Part shown: positions 16,557-26,535 of the stretch, in pieces | Layout of the letters: the number at the start of each line of letters is the position of its first letter | Position numbering within the stretch: the first letter of the stretch is position 1 | Source of the DNA: Paracoccaceae bacterium | Lineage (GTDB): Bacteria; Pseudomonadota; Alphaproteobacteria; Rhodobacterales; Rhodobacteraceae | DNA length: 64,000 nucleotides | Assembly: GCA_012103375.1 (NCBI GenBank) | Contig: WLWX01000001.1 | Coordinates: forward strand, 2,708,492 to 2,772,491 | Direction: 5' to 3' | Notes under the pieces: generated by a model | The model's database searches: none | Seen by the model: only the letters and a program-made list of their open reading frames with translations | What the model was told of the DNA's origin: nothing | Translations under genes and position numbers: made by a program

Positions 16557-17527
16557 GTCACGACCTTTTCGGCAAAGTGGCATTCGACCCGGTGCGCGGG
16601 CGCGATCTGCTGCGGTTCGGGCGCGGTTTGCGAACACAGATCGGTTGCCAGCGGACAACGCGGATGAAACGCGCAGCCGGTCAGCTGTTCGTCAATCGTC
16701 GGCACCCGGCCCGGGATCGCCTCGAGCCACTCAACATCGTGGTCCACCACCGGGATCGAGTTCAGAAGACCCCGCGTATAAGGATGCGCGAGGCGGGCAA
16801 ACAACTCGGCCGTCGGCGCAGCCTCGGCCACGCGGCCCCGGTACATGACCGAGACCTTGTCGCAGGTTTCCGCGATCACCCCCAGATCGTGGCTGATCAG
16901 AACAATCGCCGTACCCATGCGCTTTTGCAGATCGGCCATCAGGTCCAGAACCTCTTTTTGAACGGTCACATCCAGCGCGGTCGTCGGTTCATCCGCGATC
17001 AGCAGCTTTGGATCACAGGACAGCGCCATGGCGATCATCACCCGCTGCCGCTGGCCACCCGACATCTGGTGCGGGAAACTGTCCACCCGCTGGCCCGGGT
17101 CCGGGATGCGCACCAGGTCGAGCAATTCCACCGCCCGGTCCCGCGCCGCCCGCTTGGACAGATCACGATGCTGGTGCAGATTCTCGACGATCTGATCGCC
17201 GACCCGGTAGACGGGGTTCAGGCTGGTCATCGGTTCCTGAAAGATCATCGCCATCCGGTTGCCCATGATGGCGCGGCGTTCCTTGGGCGACAATGCGCCA
17301 AGATCCATCCCGTCGAACCGGATCGATCCGCCGGTGATCCGCACCGCCGTCCCGTCCAGCAGCCCCATGATCGCCAGCGAGGTCAGGCTTTTGCCGCACC
17401 CGCTTTCGCCGACAATGCCCAACGTCTCGTCCGCGTCCACGCTGAACGAAACACCCTGCACCACGGGCAACAAAACACGGCCCTTGGCCACGGCGATCTG
17501 AAGATCTTCAACATCCAGCAAAGCCAT
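16553..17527 (-). CDS. Peptide ABC transporter ATP-binding protein (DppD type)
   Basis: A 324-residue ATPase with Walker A GESGCGKS near residue 41, signature [14 protein letters not shown], Walker [12 protein letters not shown] and switch [12 protein letters not shown]. The C-terminal oligo_HPY extension with cysteines ([16 protein letters not shown]) is present; in some DppD proteins it binds an iron-sulfur cluster. ATG 17527 lies 3 bases from the permease stop. It belongs to the same operon as the DppB/DppC permeases and the M81 enzyme. Confidence 0.93.
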   Translation of the reverse strand: MALLDVEDLQIAVAKGRVLLPVVQGVSFSVDADETLGIVGESGCGKSLTSLAIMGLLDGTAVRITGGSIRFDGMDLGALSPKERRAIMGNRMAMIFQEPMTSLNPVYRVGDQIVENLHQHRDLSKRAARDRAVELLDLVRIPDPGQRVDSFPHQMSGGQRQRVMIAMALSCDPKLLIADEPTTALDVTVQKEVLDLMADLQKRMGTAIVLISHDLGVIAETCDKVSVMYRGRVAEAAPTAELFARLAHPYTRGLLNSIPVVDHDVEWLEAIPGRVPTIDEQLTGCAFHPRCPLATDLCSQTAPEPQQIAPAHRVECHFAEKVVT

Positions 17528-17529
17528 GA

Positions 17530-18381
17530 TCAGACCCCCGCAATATCGTCTTTGAACCGCGGGTCGATGGCATCGCGCATGGCGTCCCCAACAAGGTTCA
17601 TGGAAAAGACCGACAGGATGATCAGCACGCCGGGATAGATCAGCAGCCAGGGCGCGCGGGTGACATAGATGCGTTCCTCCGACAGCATGTTGCCCCAACT
17701 GGCAACCTCAGCCGGCAGGCCCAGCCCCAGGAAATCAAGCGCGGCGGCCTGAAGTTGCGCGAAAGCGAAAATGAAGCTCGCCTGTACCAGAAGCGGAGAG
17801 ATTAGGTTCGGCAAGATATGCCGGAACAGGATCGAGCCGTGGCCCGCGCCTGAACAGATGGCCGCATCAACGAAAACCTCTCCCTTCAGTTTCAGCGTCA
17901 TACCGAACAGGATGCGCGCGGTAGTGGTGGCATAGACGATGCCGATCACCAGCACGGTGTTGACGACGCTACGCTCCAACAGGGTGATCAGGACCAGCGC
18001 CAGCAACAGCGCCGGGAAGGCCATCAGCACGTCGATGCCGCGCATCAGGACTGCCCCCAGTCGCGGGAAATAGGCCGACAGCATGCCAATCAACCCGCCG
18101 GTCAGCAGCGCCACGATCACGCTGCCAGCGCCGATCACCACGGTCATCCGCGCGCCATAGATCGCGCGGGAAAACGTATCGCGTCCGAAGTGGTCCGTGC
18201 CGAAGAGGTACGGCAGACCGGGTTCGGACAGGCGCGCGACGGGGTCAATCTCATACGGGTCAAACGGGGCCAGCAGCGGCGCGAAGATCGCAGCCAGCGC
18301 GACAAGGCACAGCCAGATGAGCCCGATGGTGGCCAGCTTGCGGCCTCCGAAAGTGCTGCGGATATACGTTGCGAGTTTCAT
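17530..18381 (-). CDS. Peptide ABC transporter permease (DppC type)
   Basis: A 283-residue permease. N-terminal OppC_N segment (TIGLIWLCLVALAAIFAPLL), the hallmark LFGTDHFGRDTFSRAIYGAR near residue 60 and five further membrane segments with the binding-protein-dependent transport signature. It overlaps the DppB gene by 4 bases. It is intact, although the matching binding-protein gene is interrupted. Confidence 0.93.
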   Translation of the reverse strand: MKLATYIRSTFGGRKLATIGLIWLCLVALAAIFAPLLAPFDPYEIDPVARLSEPGLPYLFGTDHFGRDTFSRAIYGARMTVVIGAGSVIVALLTGGLIGMLSAYFPRLGAVLMRGIDVLMAFPALLLALVLITLLERSVVNTVLVIGIVYATTTARILFGMTLKLKGEVFVDAAICSGAGHGSILFRHILPNLISPLLVQASFIFAFAQLQAAALDFLGLGLPAEVASWGNMLSEERIYVTRAPWLLIYPGVLIILSVFSMNLVGDAMRDAIDPRFKDDIAGV

Positions 18382-19325
18382 TTCAACGACACCCTCGGGT
18401 CCAGCCGTGCATAGGCCAGATCGACCGCCAGATTGATCAGCGTGTAAAGCACGACAATCACCAGAATGACGCCCTGAATGACGGGATAATCGCGCCGCAG
18501 GATCGACTGGACGACGAGCCGCCCGATCCCGGGCAGGGAAAAGACCGTTTCAGTCACCACAGCCTCGGACACCAGCGCCGCAAAAGTGAAACCGAAGGCG
18601 GCGGCGACGGCGATCAGCGCGTTGCGGAAGATATGGCGCACAGCCACCGTGGCCGGGTGCAACCCCTTGGCACGGGCTGTGCGCACATGATCTTCGCGCG
18701 CGACATCCAGCATCGAGGCACGCACCAGCCGCACGATCAATGCCGCATTCGGGGCAGCCAGCGTCAGGCTGGGCAGCAGAAGGTATCGCAAGTTGGTCAC
18801 GCCGCCCTCATCCGCCAGCGACGGAAAGCCCGAGCTTGGGAACCAGCCCAGCCAGACCGAGAATATCAGGATCAGATACAGACCCAGCCAGAATGTCGGA
18901 ACCGAAGCAAACAGCATCGCGCCACCGGACGTGACCTGATCGACCCAACGCCCCTGATAGCTTGCCGAAAGAACCCCGATTGGAATGCCGAACACAACAA
19001 TCCACACCATCGTCATCGTCGCCAGCAGGATCGAGGTTTCGGCCCCGCGACCGATGACGGTCAGCACAGGTTCGCCGAAAAACACCGAGTTGCCGAAATC
19101 GCCCTGCAACACATTGCTCAGCCACAGGGCATATTGAACCGGCAGCGGCTGATCAAAACCCATCTCGGCGGATAGGGCGGCGATCTCCTCGGGTGTTGCA
19201 CTGTCGCCCAGCAGGATCGCGGCAGGGTCGCCGGGGATCAGGTGGATGAACAAAAACACCAGGATCGAAGCCGCCAGCAACGTCGGGATCAATGTCAGCA
19301 GGCGTTTTGCCGTGTAGACAAGCAT
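18378..19325 (-). CDS. Peptide ABC transporter permease (DppB type)
   Basis: A 315-residue permease with six membrane segments. The typical N-terminus (RLLTLIPTLLAASILVFLFI) is followed by the periplasmic GDPAAILLGDSATPEEIAAL and the EAA loop near ARAKGLHPATVAVRHIFRNA. It lies 70 bases after the stop of the interrupted binding-protein gene and is probably in the same operon. Confidence 0.93.
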   Translation of the reverse strand: MLVYTAKRLLTLIPTLLAASILVFLFIHLIPGDPAAILLGDSATPEEIAALSAEMGFDQPLPVQYALWLSNVLQGDFGNSVFFGEPVLTVIGRGAETSILLATMTMVWIVVFGIPIGVLSASYQGRWVDQVTSGGAMLFASVPTFWLGLYLILIFSVWLGWFPSSGFPSLADEGGVTNLRYLLLPSLTLAAPNAALIVRLVRASMLDVAREDHVRTARAKGLHPATVAVRHIFRNALIAVAAAFGFTFAALVSEAVVTETVFSLPGIGRLVVQSILRRDYPVIQGVILVIVVLYTLINLAVDLAYARLDPRVSLK

Positions 19326-19395
19326 GGCATTTCCGATGTGCGCGGGGTGGATTTGGTGGCCCCGCCGCAGGGTGCGGCGAGGCCCGAGAGAACGC

Positions 19396-21159
19396 TTATT
19401 TGCTGACGTTCCAGAAGTGCGGCCAGATCAGAGTGGCCTCGCCCAGACCTTTCAACGCCGGAGAGGCGATGTTGTAAGTATAGACGTCGCCGGTCTTCAT
19501 CGTCGGCACCTGGTCATAGATCAGCGCCTGAATCTCGGACCAGATCGCCTTACGCTCCTCAGGGTCCGAGGACGCGGTGAAACGATCCTTCAGCGCGGCC
19601 TTTTCCGGCGTCGTCCACCAGCCGGGATAGCTGTCGTTCATCACCGAAATCAGGATCGGATCGGGCACGAAACCATGGTGGGTGAAGAACAGGTCCCACT
19701 GATCGGGCTGTGCGCGCTTTTCGATCAGCGTCGCCCAGTCATAGACCTGCAGGTCGATGTTGAACCCGGCCTGCGCCAACTGCTTGGTATAGACAATCGC
19801 GCTGTCATAGTGGAACGGATAGTTGGTCGAGACCATGAACTTGATCGGCTGACCATCATACCCGGCCTCAGCCGCCATCGACTTGGCCTTTTCAGCGGCG
19901 CCCATCGAGAAATTGTCGGCACCGGAATCCGTGTACCAGGTATTGCCTTCGGGCAGGAATGAGCCGATTGTGTTGAAAAACTCCGTTTTAGGGCCTGAAC
20001 GATGATTTTTCTTTCCATGCAGCCCGATCCTAAATTTTTGGCGCGGGGGTCGGCCCAAATCGCCTACATGCGCTCACGCGCAGCCATGCGCTGTCTCGTG
20101 GTCAAAGCTTTCCGACTATTTCGCTTCATAGGTTTTCGCAAGAAATCCGCGACGCTCTGATTTCGGAGTTTTTCAACACAATCGGCCATTGGCACGCCAC
20201 AGTCCTTCGGGACCAATCGCCACCTGCAAGGCCGGAACCTTGTCGATTGCGGTCTGAATCGCACGACGCAGGGCAAAGTTTTCCTGCAACGGACCGTCCT
20301 TGGAGTTCATGAACACCAGACCAAAGATCGGGCCACCGTTCAGGATCGTGGTAACGCCCGCGTCCGCGTCCAGATCTGCGAACAGATCGCCGGGGATGCT
20401 TTCGGCGTAATCATAATCGCCGGCACGAATGCCTGCGACACGGGTGCCAACGTCAGGCACCGGATAGAACTCCAATGCGTCGAATTCGGCCACACGCGCG
20501 CCGCCATACCCGTCAGCCGCACCATCGGGCGAGGCATAGTCGTCAAAACGGGTCAGTGTGATCTTGCGGTTCGGATCCCAACTCTCGAATTTGTAGGGGC
20601 CGGTGCCGATGTAATTATCTGTCGAAATCGGCTCTTTCGTGGCGCCCTCCATGACCGAGGCCGGATAGATCGCCGGGCCACCGTTGATGAAGGCCATCAG
20701 GTTTTTCCAGGGGCCGAACGGCTGGGTCAGCTTGATCGTGACCTCATAATCGCCGGTCGCCTCGACGCTGTCGACATTGGCAAAGATCAGCCCGCCGCGC
20801 GATCCGAATTCGCCCCAGCGGTTCAGCGAGGCGACCACGTCGGCCGACGTCATGTCCTGCCCGTTGTGAAACTTCACCCCTTCGCGCAGCGAAATCACGA
20901 TGGTCTTGCCATCGTTGGAAACCGTATCGCCCGACGCCAGCAAAGGCACCGGCGCGTTCGAGGCATCGAATGTATATAGCCCCTCGAACATATGATGCGC
21001 GATGGTCGTCGCCAGATCCGAGGTGATGACCTGCTGGTCAAGGCTGGGCGGTTCACCCACTGTTGCATAGCGCAACGTTCCTTCGGCATAGGCCGCACCG
21101 GCAAGGGCGGCAAACACCCCCGCCGTCACAGCCGACCGCAATAGATTCTTCAGCTTCAT
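19396..21159 (-). pseudogene. Peptide ABC transporter binding protein (SBP_bac_5), interrupted by a MITE
   Basis: Signal peptide (starts MKLKNLLRSAV, ends AAYA) and an SBP_bac_5 domain with GEPPSLDQQ and GTGPYKFESWDPNRKI. The start at 21159 has GGAGGATAT upstream. After LWRANG the frame enters the 218-bp element and stops at once; beyond it GSFLPEGNTWYTDS continues the protein to 19396. Removing the element and 4 duplicated bases restores a protein of about 513 residues, the normal length. The gene encodes the binding component of the dpp-like transporter, so uptake by this system should be lost unless the element excises or another binding protein substitutes. Confidence 0.92.
19966..20183. 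mobile_element. 218-bp MITE, copy A
   Basis: A 218-bp non-coding element with perfect terminal inverted repeats of 20 bases, GATTGTGTTGAAAAACTCCG and its complement. It is identical as far as I can read to copy B at 36367-36584. The flanks are AGCC on the left and GGCC on the right, a 4-bp duplication with one mismatch. The ends match the IS1182-family right end of this window at 17 of 20 positions, so that transposase probably mobilises it. Confidence 0.9.
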
Positions 21160-21206
21160 GACGATATCCTCCACTGTCATATCGCGCGCAGGCAGCACGC
21201 ATTGAT

Positions 21207-21291
21207 GTAAGTAAATTACAAATTGACCGGATATGTCAATTTTATTTTGCCGATCTTCCGCAAATATGCGATGAATATGAAACTTACTTAC
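21207..21291. promoter_or_regulatory. Pair of inverted operator-like sites between dppA-like and ridA genes
   Basis: GTAAGTAAATTAC at 21207-21219 recurs in inverted form as GAAACTTACTTAC at 21279-21291 (complement GTAAGTAAGTTTC). The two sites lie 72 bases apart in the 148-bp gap between the divergent dpp-like operon and ridA. The RpiR regulator encoded 430 bases downstream is the likely ligand. The right-hand site is only about 16 bases before the ridA start. Confidence 0.55.
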
Positions 21292-21307
21292 GCAATCAGG
21301 AGTCACC

Positions 21308-21706
21308 ATGATCACCGAACCAACTGGAATCACTCGATTTGAAACCGCCGATCTTGCCGCCGGGGGCACGCCAAGGCCCTTTGCCAAGGCCGTGCGCGCA
21401 GGCGACTTTGTCTATGTTTCGGGCCAGGTTCCCACGGTTGCGGGCGAAGTTGTCAGCGGGGGAATCATCGCCCAGACCGAAGCGGTCATGGCCAATATCA
21501 TTGACGTGTTGCGCATGGCGGATTGCGGACTTGAACATGTCGTCAAAGTCAGCGTCTGGCTGGATGATCCGCGAGATTTCACCAGTTTCAACTCGGTCTT
21601 CGAAAAACACTTCCTGGCGCACCCGCCTGCGCGTTCGACCGTGCAATCGGCCCTGATGATCGACGCCAAGGTCGAAATGGATGTAATAGCCTACAAACCT
21701 GTCTGA
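21308..21706 (+). CDS. RidA-family protein
   Basis: A 132-residue RidA/YjgF-family protein. It has FVYVSGQVPT near residue 36 and the catalytic-type arginine in PPARSTVQ near 109, so enamine/imine hydrolase activity is plausible. CAGGAG precedes ATG 21308. It is divergent from the peptide transporter operon and precedes the RpiR regulator by 18 bases. The likely role is to remove reactive imines formed when the imported peptide or amino-acid derivative is degraded. Confidence 0.9.
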   Translation: MITEPTGITRFETADLAAGGTPRPFAKAVRAGDFVYVSGQVPTVAGEVVSGGIIAQTEAVMANIIDVLRMADCGLEHVVKVSVWLDDPRDFTSFNSVFEKHFLAHPPARSTVQSALMIDAKVEMDVIAYKPV

Positions 21707-21724
21707 ACGATTGCGACTGCGCTG

Positions 21725-22603
21725 ATGGAAAAAATCATCGACCTGATCTCGACCATGCGGGCGCTTGAGGACGGATTGCCCAAGCGCGAACAGCAAGTCG
21801 CGGCGGTGGTGCTGGGCAATCTGGAACAGACCGCCTTCATGTCCCAGCAAGAGATTGCGCAAGCCGCCGATGTCTCGGTCGCGACGGTCAACCGTTTCTG
21901 CGTCAGCCTGGGGTGCGAAGGGTTCCGCGACTTCAAGATCCGGCTTGCCCAAAGTGTGGCCGTCAGCCTGCAGTATCTGGACAGCAACGCCGCCGACACT
22001 TCGCAATCCGGCCAGCTTGTCACGCAGGTGTTCGGCACGCTGGTGGAAACGCTGGTCATCGCGCGCACCCAACTGGAAGGCCAGCCGATCGAGGCGGCAA
22101 TTGATCGCCTGACCACCGCAAGGCGCATCGTGTTTCTGGGCGTCGGCGGCGGCTCGGCCAATGTCGCCCGCGAGGGCGCGAACCGCTTCTTCCGCCTTGG
22201 CATCCCGTCCGAGGCATGCTCGGACGGCTACCTGCAACGCATGGTCGCCTCAACCCTCAGCAAGGGCGATCTGATCTTCGCGATCTCTTCCAGCGGACAA
22301 CCTGCCGAACTGCTGGACAGCGTGGCAATCGCGAAACAATACGGGGCCGGAACCCTCAGCCTGACGCGCACCGGGTCCGATCTGGCATCCCTGTGCGACA
22401 CCTCGATCCAGATCGACCTGCCCGAGGATCAGGACATCTACAAACCCTCGGCATCGCGGCTGGTCTACACAGCGGTGATCGATGTCCTGGCGGCGGGCGC
22501 CGCACGCAAACGGCCCGATGAGGTCCGCGAGAACCTGCGCCGGATCCGAACTTCTCTGCTGCCCTTGTCCAAAGACGCCGGGCCGAAACCGATTGGCGAT
22601 TGA
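21725..22603 (+). CDS. MurR/RpiR-family transcriptional regulator
   Basis: A 292-residue regulator. The N-terminal RpiR helix-turn-helix (FMSQQEIAQAADVSVATVNRFC at about residues 38-60) is followed by a SIS sugar-phosphate-binding domain (FLGVGGGSANVA near 138, ISSSGQPAELLD near 183). It is transcribed with ridA and probably controls the divergent dpp-like operon through the inverted sites at 21207-21291. No strong ribosome-binding site is visible, so translation may be coupled to ridA. Confidence 0.92.
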   Translation: MEKIIDLISTMRALEDGLPKREQQVAAVVLGNLEQTAFMSQQEIAQAADVSVATVNRFCVSLGCEGFRDFKIRLAQSVAVSLQYLDSNAADTSQSGQLVTQVFGTLVETLVIARTQLEGQPIEAAIDRLTTARRIVFLGVGGGSANVAREGANRFFRLGIPSEACSDGYLQRMVASTLSKGDLIFAISSSGQPAELLDSVAIAKQYGAGTLSLTRTGSDLASLCDTSIQIDLPEDQDIYKPSASRLVYTAVIDVLAAGAARKRPDEVRENLRRIRTSLLPLSKDAGPKPIGD

Positions 22604-22623
22604 TCGGTCTTTGGCGTCAGGCC

Positions 22624-23688
22624 CTAACCTTCGGCCAACAGCACCGGCCCGATCCCGGCCAACCCGACGGTCACCTTGCTGCCAACATCCAGCGGCGCGT
22701 CCACATCTTCGCTGACCGCGAACAACGTCGCAAACGGTGCCGTCAGCGTGTATTCCATGCGGCTGCCGACATATGTCGCTTTTTCAACCTCCATCGCCAA
22801 CCCTTCGGATGCGCCCAGAACCAGACGCGTCGGCCGCACCGCCAGTTGCGCCGCGCCAACCGGCAATCCGCGCGCGGGCAGATTGTGGCGAAAGCCCGCG
22901 ATTTCTATCGTGGCGACATCACCGTTCAGCGATACGATCTCGCAAGGGATGATATTCGCCTCTCCGATGAAATCGGCCACAAACCGGTCTGCCGGGGCAT
23001 CATAAAGGTCGCGAGGGCTGCCGATCTGCGCGATCGCCGCATTGCGCATCACCACGATTTCGTCTGAAACGGCCAGCGCTTCTTCCTGATCATGGGTCAC
23101 GTAAACCACCGTCAGGCCGAGGTTTTGCTGAATATCGCGGATATCTTCGCGCACTTGTCGGCGCAGCTTGGCATCAAGGTTTGAAAGCGGTTCATCGAAC
23201 AGCAGAACCTGCGGTTCCAGCACCAGCGCGCGAGCCACGGCGACCCGCTGTTGCTGCCCGCCCGACAGTTCGGATGGCAGGCGGTCGCCATACCCCTTCA
23301 GCCCCACCAGATCGAGGCCCTGTCGCGCCCGATCCCGCGTTTCGGATTTGTCAAAACCTGAAAACCCAAGCCCGTAGGAGACGTTTTCCATCACACTCAT
23401 ATGCGGAAACAGCGCGTAGGACTGAAACACCATCGACACGTCCCTATCGGTCGCAGGCAGAACCGTCACATCCCGGTCGCCGATAAAGATCGCGCCCTTG
23501 GTCGCCATCTCTAACCCCGCGATCATCCGCAGCGTTGTCGTCTTGCCGCAGCCCGATGGCCCCAACAAGGTGACCAGCTTGCCCGCCTCGATCTCTAGAT
23601 TGATGTCGTCCACGGCAACGACATCCTTGCCGTAGACCTTGGTCACATTGCGAAAGCTGACCGGCGCCGCCTTGGAGTTGATTTTCAT
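22624..23688 (-). CDS. afuC: ABC transporter ATP-binding protein, AfuC/FbpC type
   Basis: A 354-residue ATPase of the iron(III)/sugar-phosphate group. Walker A GPSGCGKTT near residue 43, signature [15 protein letters not shown] near 140, Walker B LLFDEPLSNLDA near 162, and a C-terminal TOBE_2 domain. It is the last gene of an afuA-afuB-afuC set, 12 bases after the permease gene. In Actinobacillus this gene set imports phosphorylated sugars; related fbp systems import ferric iron. The sequence alone does not settle which applies. Confidence 0.85.
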   Translation of the reverse strand: MKINSKAAPVSFRNVTKVYGKDVVAVDDINLEIEAGKLVTLLGPSGCGKTTTLRMIAGLEMATKGAIFIGDRDVTVLPATDRDVSMVFQSYALFPHMSVMENVSYGLGFSGFDKSETRDRARQGLDLVGLKGYGDRLPSELSGGQQQRVAVARALVLEPQVLLFDEPLSNLDAKLRRQVREDIRDIQQNLGLTVVYVTHDQEEALAVSDEIVVMRNAAIAQIGSPRDLYDAPADRFVADFIGEANIIPCEIVSLNGDVATIEIAGFRHNLPARGLPVGAAQLAVRPTRLVLGASEGLAMEVEKATYVGSRMEYTLTAPFATLFAVSEDVDAPLDVGSKVTVGLAGIGPVLLAEG

Positions 23689-25019
23689 CGGTTCTTCCCC
23701 TCAGACATTCGTTCGTGACTGGCTCATCCGGCGGCCAATCTCGGTCCGGCCCACGATCAGCTGCATCGCGCCAACGGCGGCCAGCATCACGAAGATCAGC
23801 GTGGTGGAATAGGCGATAGCAAGGCCATAGTCGTTATTTTCAACCCGCCCGATAATGTAACTGGTTGCCATGTCGTATTCTGCCGAAACCAGGAAAATCA
23901 CCGCCGAAATCGCGGTCATCGCGCGCACGAAACTGTAGACCAGCGCGGCAAGGATCGCCGGGCGCAGCAGCGGCAGGATGATCCGCCGAAACGTCTGCCA
24001 GGAATTCGCGCCCAGCGTCAGGCTGCTTTCATCCAGGGACTTATCAAGCTGGGACATACTGGCGATCCCGGCGCGCACGCCGACCGGCATGTTGCGGAAG
24101 ATGAAGCTGACGACAAGGATGATGCCGGTGCCGGTAATCTCGATCAGGGGGACGTTGAAGGCCAGGATATAGCTGACGCCAATGACAGTACCGGGGATCG
24201 CAAAGGACAGCATGGTGCCGAACTCAAAGGCGTTCTTTCCGGCAAATGTCTGCCGCGTCAGCAGATAGGCGGTGATCAGGCCGACAATCGCGGTCAGCGG
24301 GGCGGCAATCGCGGCGATCTTCAGCGTCGTCCAGAAGCTGTTCCAGGCCGCGCCTGACCAGCGGATGCCCGCATCCTCGATCCGGAAGGAAAACGCCGTG
24401 ACATAATGCTTGAACGTCAGGGTATTGTTGACGCCCCAAAGCTCGACCACCGAACCGTAGAAGATCATGGCATAGACCAGCACGGTGAAGCCCGCCCAGA
24501 TCATCGCCAGCGCCAGAACCGGGATCGACAGGGCGCGCGGCATATGCGGATGCACGCCGCTATAGCCCTTACCCGAAACGGTCGTGTAATTTTTCTTGCC
24601 CAGCCAGAACCGCTGCGCATAAAACGCGCCCAGCGTAAAGCACAGCAGCACCATGGCCAGCACGGCGGCCTTGCCCTGGTCATATTGCGCGCCGACGATG
24701 GCAAAGAAAATCTCGGTACTCAGCACGTCGAAATTACCGCCCAACACCAGCGGATTGCCGAAATCGGCCATGCTTTCGATGAAGCCCAGCAGGAAAGCGT
24801 TGGCCAGGCCCGGGCGCATCAGCGGCAGGCTGACGGTTTTGAATACCTGCCATTTGCTGGCCCGCAGGGTCTGCGCCGCTTCCTCCATTGAGGGCGAGAC
24901 ACCTTCGACCACGCCAATCAGGACCAGGAAGGCGATGGGCGTGAAGGCCAGCGTTTGCGCGATCAGGATGCCGGGCAACCCATATAGCCAGCGCGTCGGC
25001 TGAACGCCGAAGACGTCCG

Positions 25020-26535
25020 GATACTGTTGAAGAAGTCGATGTTTTGGTCGGCGCGTTGTTGAGCGAGAGGCGGCCGCGCGCCGTTTTCTTTCACGTTGGC
25101 ACTGTTGCTGGCACCAACTTCGCCAGTTTCCGGAGGTTTTGAGCTGTTGCTGCGAGTTGGAACTGTTCGGTTGCGCCTTTGGGTCCTCGAAGCCGCATCA
25201 TCTGCACGCCGATGTATCGTTTCAGGTGGGCAAAGAGCATTTCAACCTTCCGCCTTTGGATGAACGACGTCATGTAGGCATCTGTTTTTCGGATATCGCG
25301 AGCGACGTCTCGGGCGGCTTCGTGAACGGACCGCATAAGGCGTCTGCCGTCGTCCTTCGGACAGCATTGCGACTTCAGAGGGCATGCGTCGCAATCGTGC
25401 TTTGAGGCTCGGTATCTGATGAACCCGTCTTTGCTGCCATTGGGCTTTCGCGGTTTTGAGAAGTTCCGCCGATATGTTTGCAAGGCTTTGCCGGTCGGGC
25501 AAGTATAGCTGTCGGTCGCCGGGTCGTAGACAAAGTCTTCGCGTGAGAATGTGCCGTCAGTTCGTTTTGACTTATCCCAGACCGGAATGTGGGGTTCGAT
25601 TTGACGTTCGTCCACAAGCCAGCCCAACATCTCGGCTGATCCGTAACCCGTATCACCCACAAGCTTGTCAGGTTTGATGCCAAACCGCTCATGTACACGA
25701 TCGATCATCTCCCTTGCTGCCCGCGCCTCTGCAGGCCGGATCGGAGCCGTCGGCTCGACGTCCACGATGACTGCATTATCCAAATCGACCATATAGTTAG
25801 TGGAATAGGCAAAGTAGGCGGCTCCCCCGTCAGCCCCAGTCCAACGCGCTGCTGGATCAGCCGGTGAGATGTATTTGGGGACGACCTTGGTCGCAGCACC
25901 GAAGGCCACATCATCCAGCGTCTCGAGATATTCGTCGACGGCACGGGACGTCAGATCTGCTGGCAGTCCGTCTTTGCTTTCAACGCCGCGCGTCTGGTTT
26001 GCATTCGCGGGGATCAGACTGGCATCAACACCAAAGCTGTGGCCGCCAACCAGCCCCTCATCCATGCAGCGCTGCAAAACGACCTCGAACAAATGTCGGA
26101 ACAAACCGCTCTCGCGGAAACGGCCATGCCGGTTCTTAGAGAATGTCGAATGGTCGGGCACTGGATCAGCCAAATCAAGCTTACAAAACCAACGATACGC
26201 CAGATTGACATGAACCTCTTCGCAAAGCCGTCGCTCGGAACGGATGCCCTGACAATAGCCCAACAACAGCATGCGGATCATCAGTTCAGGATCAATCGAA
26301 GGGCGGCCATTGGCACTGTAGTATGAAGCGAGCAAGGGGCGCACACCTGTCAGATCAAGGAAGCGATCAATTCCCCGGACGGGATGATCCTTCGGCACAA
26401 AACTCTCGATCGAGAACTCATAGAACAGCGCGCCTTGCGCAACTTGCCTTGGACCCATCATCGCCGAACCCTCCACCCTCAAAACAAGTGAATCAGAGCG
26501 TGCGCGGCCAATCAACGGACTTTTTCAACAGTATC
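25020..26535 (-). mobile_element. IS1182-family insertion sequence, intact copy 2
   Basis: 1,516 bp with ends GATACTGTTGAAGAAGTC on the left and, as complement of the right end, GATACTGTTGAAAAAGTC. It is flanked by TCCG at 25016-25019 and 26536-26539, a 4-bp target duplication. It carries one transposase gene on the minus strand. It appears identical to the copy at 44966, which implies recent transposition. It disrupts the permease gene afuB. Confidence 0.95.
25091..26461 (-). CDS. IS1182-family transposase
   Basis: A 456-residue transposase. The N-terminal DUF772 domain (PSIDPELMIRMLLLGYCQGI near residue 52) is followed by a DDE_Tnp_1_6-type core with VGDTGYGSAEML near 285, then a cysteine cluster (HDCDACPLKSQCCPK) and RRKVEMLFAHLKRYIG with the third acidic residue. 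ATG 26461 follows GGAGGG; an ATG at 26515 is less likely. It looks complete and is identical to the copy at 45037, so it is probably active and could act on the related MITE ends. Confidence 0.95.
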   Translation of the reverse strand: MMGPRQVAQGALFYEFSIESFVPKDHPVRGIDRFLDLTGVRPLLASYYSANGRPSIDPELMIRMLLLGYCQGIRSERRLCEEVHVNLAYRWFCKLDLADPVPDHSTFSKNRHGRFRESGLFRHLFEVVLQRCMDEGLVGGHSFGVDASLIPANANQTRGVESKDGLPADLTSRAVDEYLETLDDVAFGAATKVVPKYISPADPAARWTGADGGAAYFAYSTNYMVDLDNAVIVDVEPTAPIRPAEARAAREMIDRVHERFGIKPDKLVGDTGYGSAEMLGWLVDERQIEPHIPVWDKSKRTDGTFSREDFVYDPATDSYTCPTGKALQTYRRNFSKPRKPNGSKDGFIRYRASKHDCDACPLKSQCCPKDDGRRLMRSVHEAARDVARDIRKTDAYMTSFIQRRKVEMLFAHLKRYIGVQMMRLRGPKGATEQFQLAATAQNLRKLAKLVPATVPT

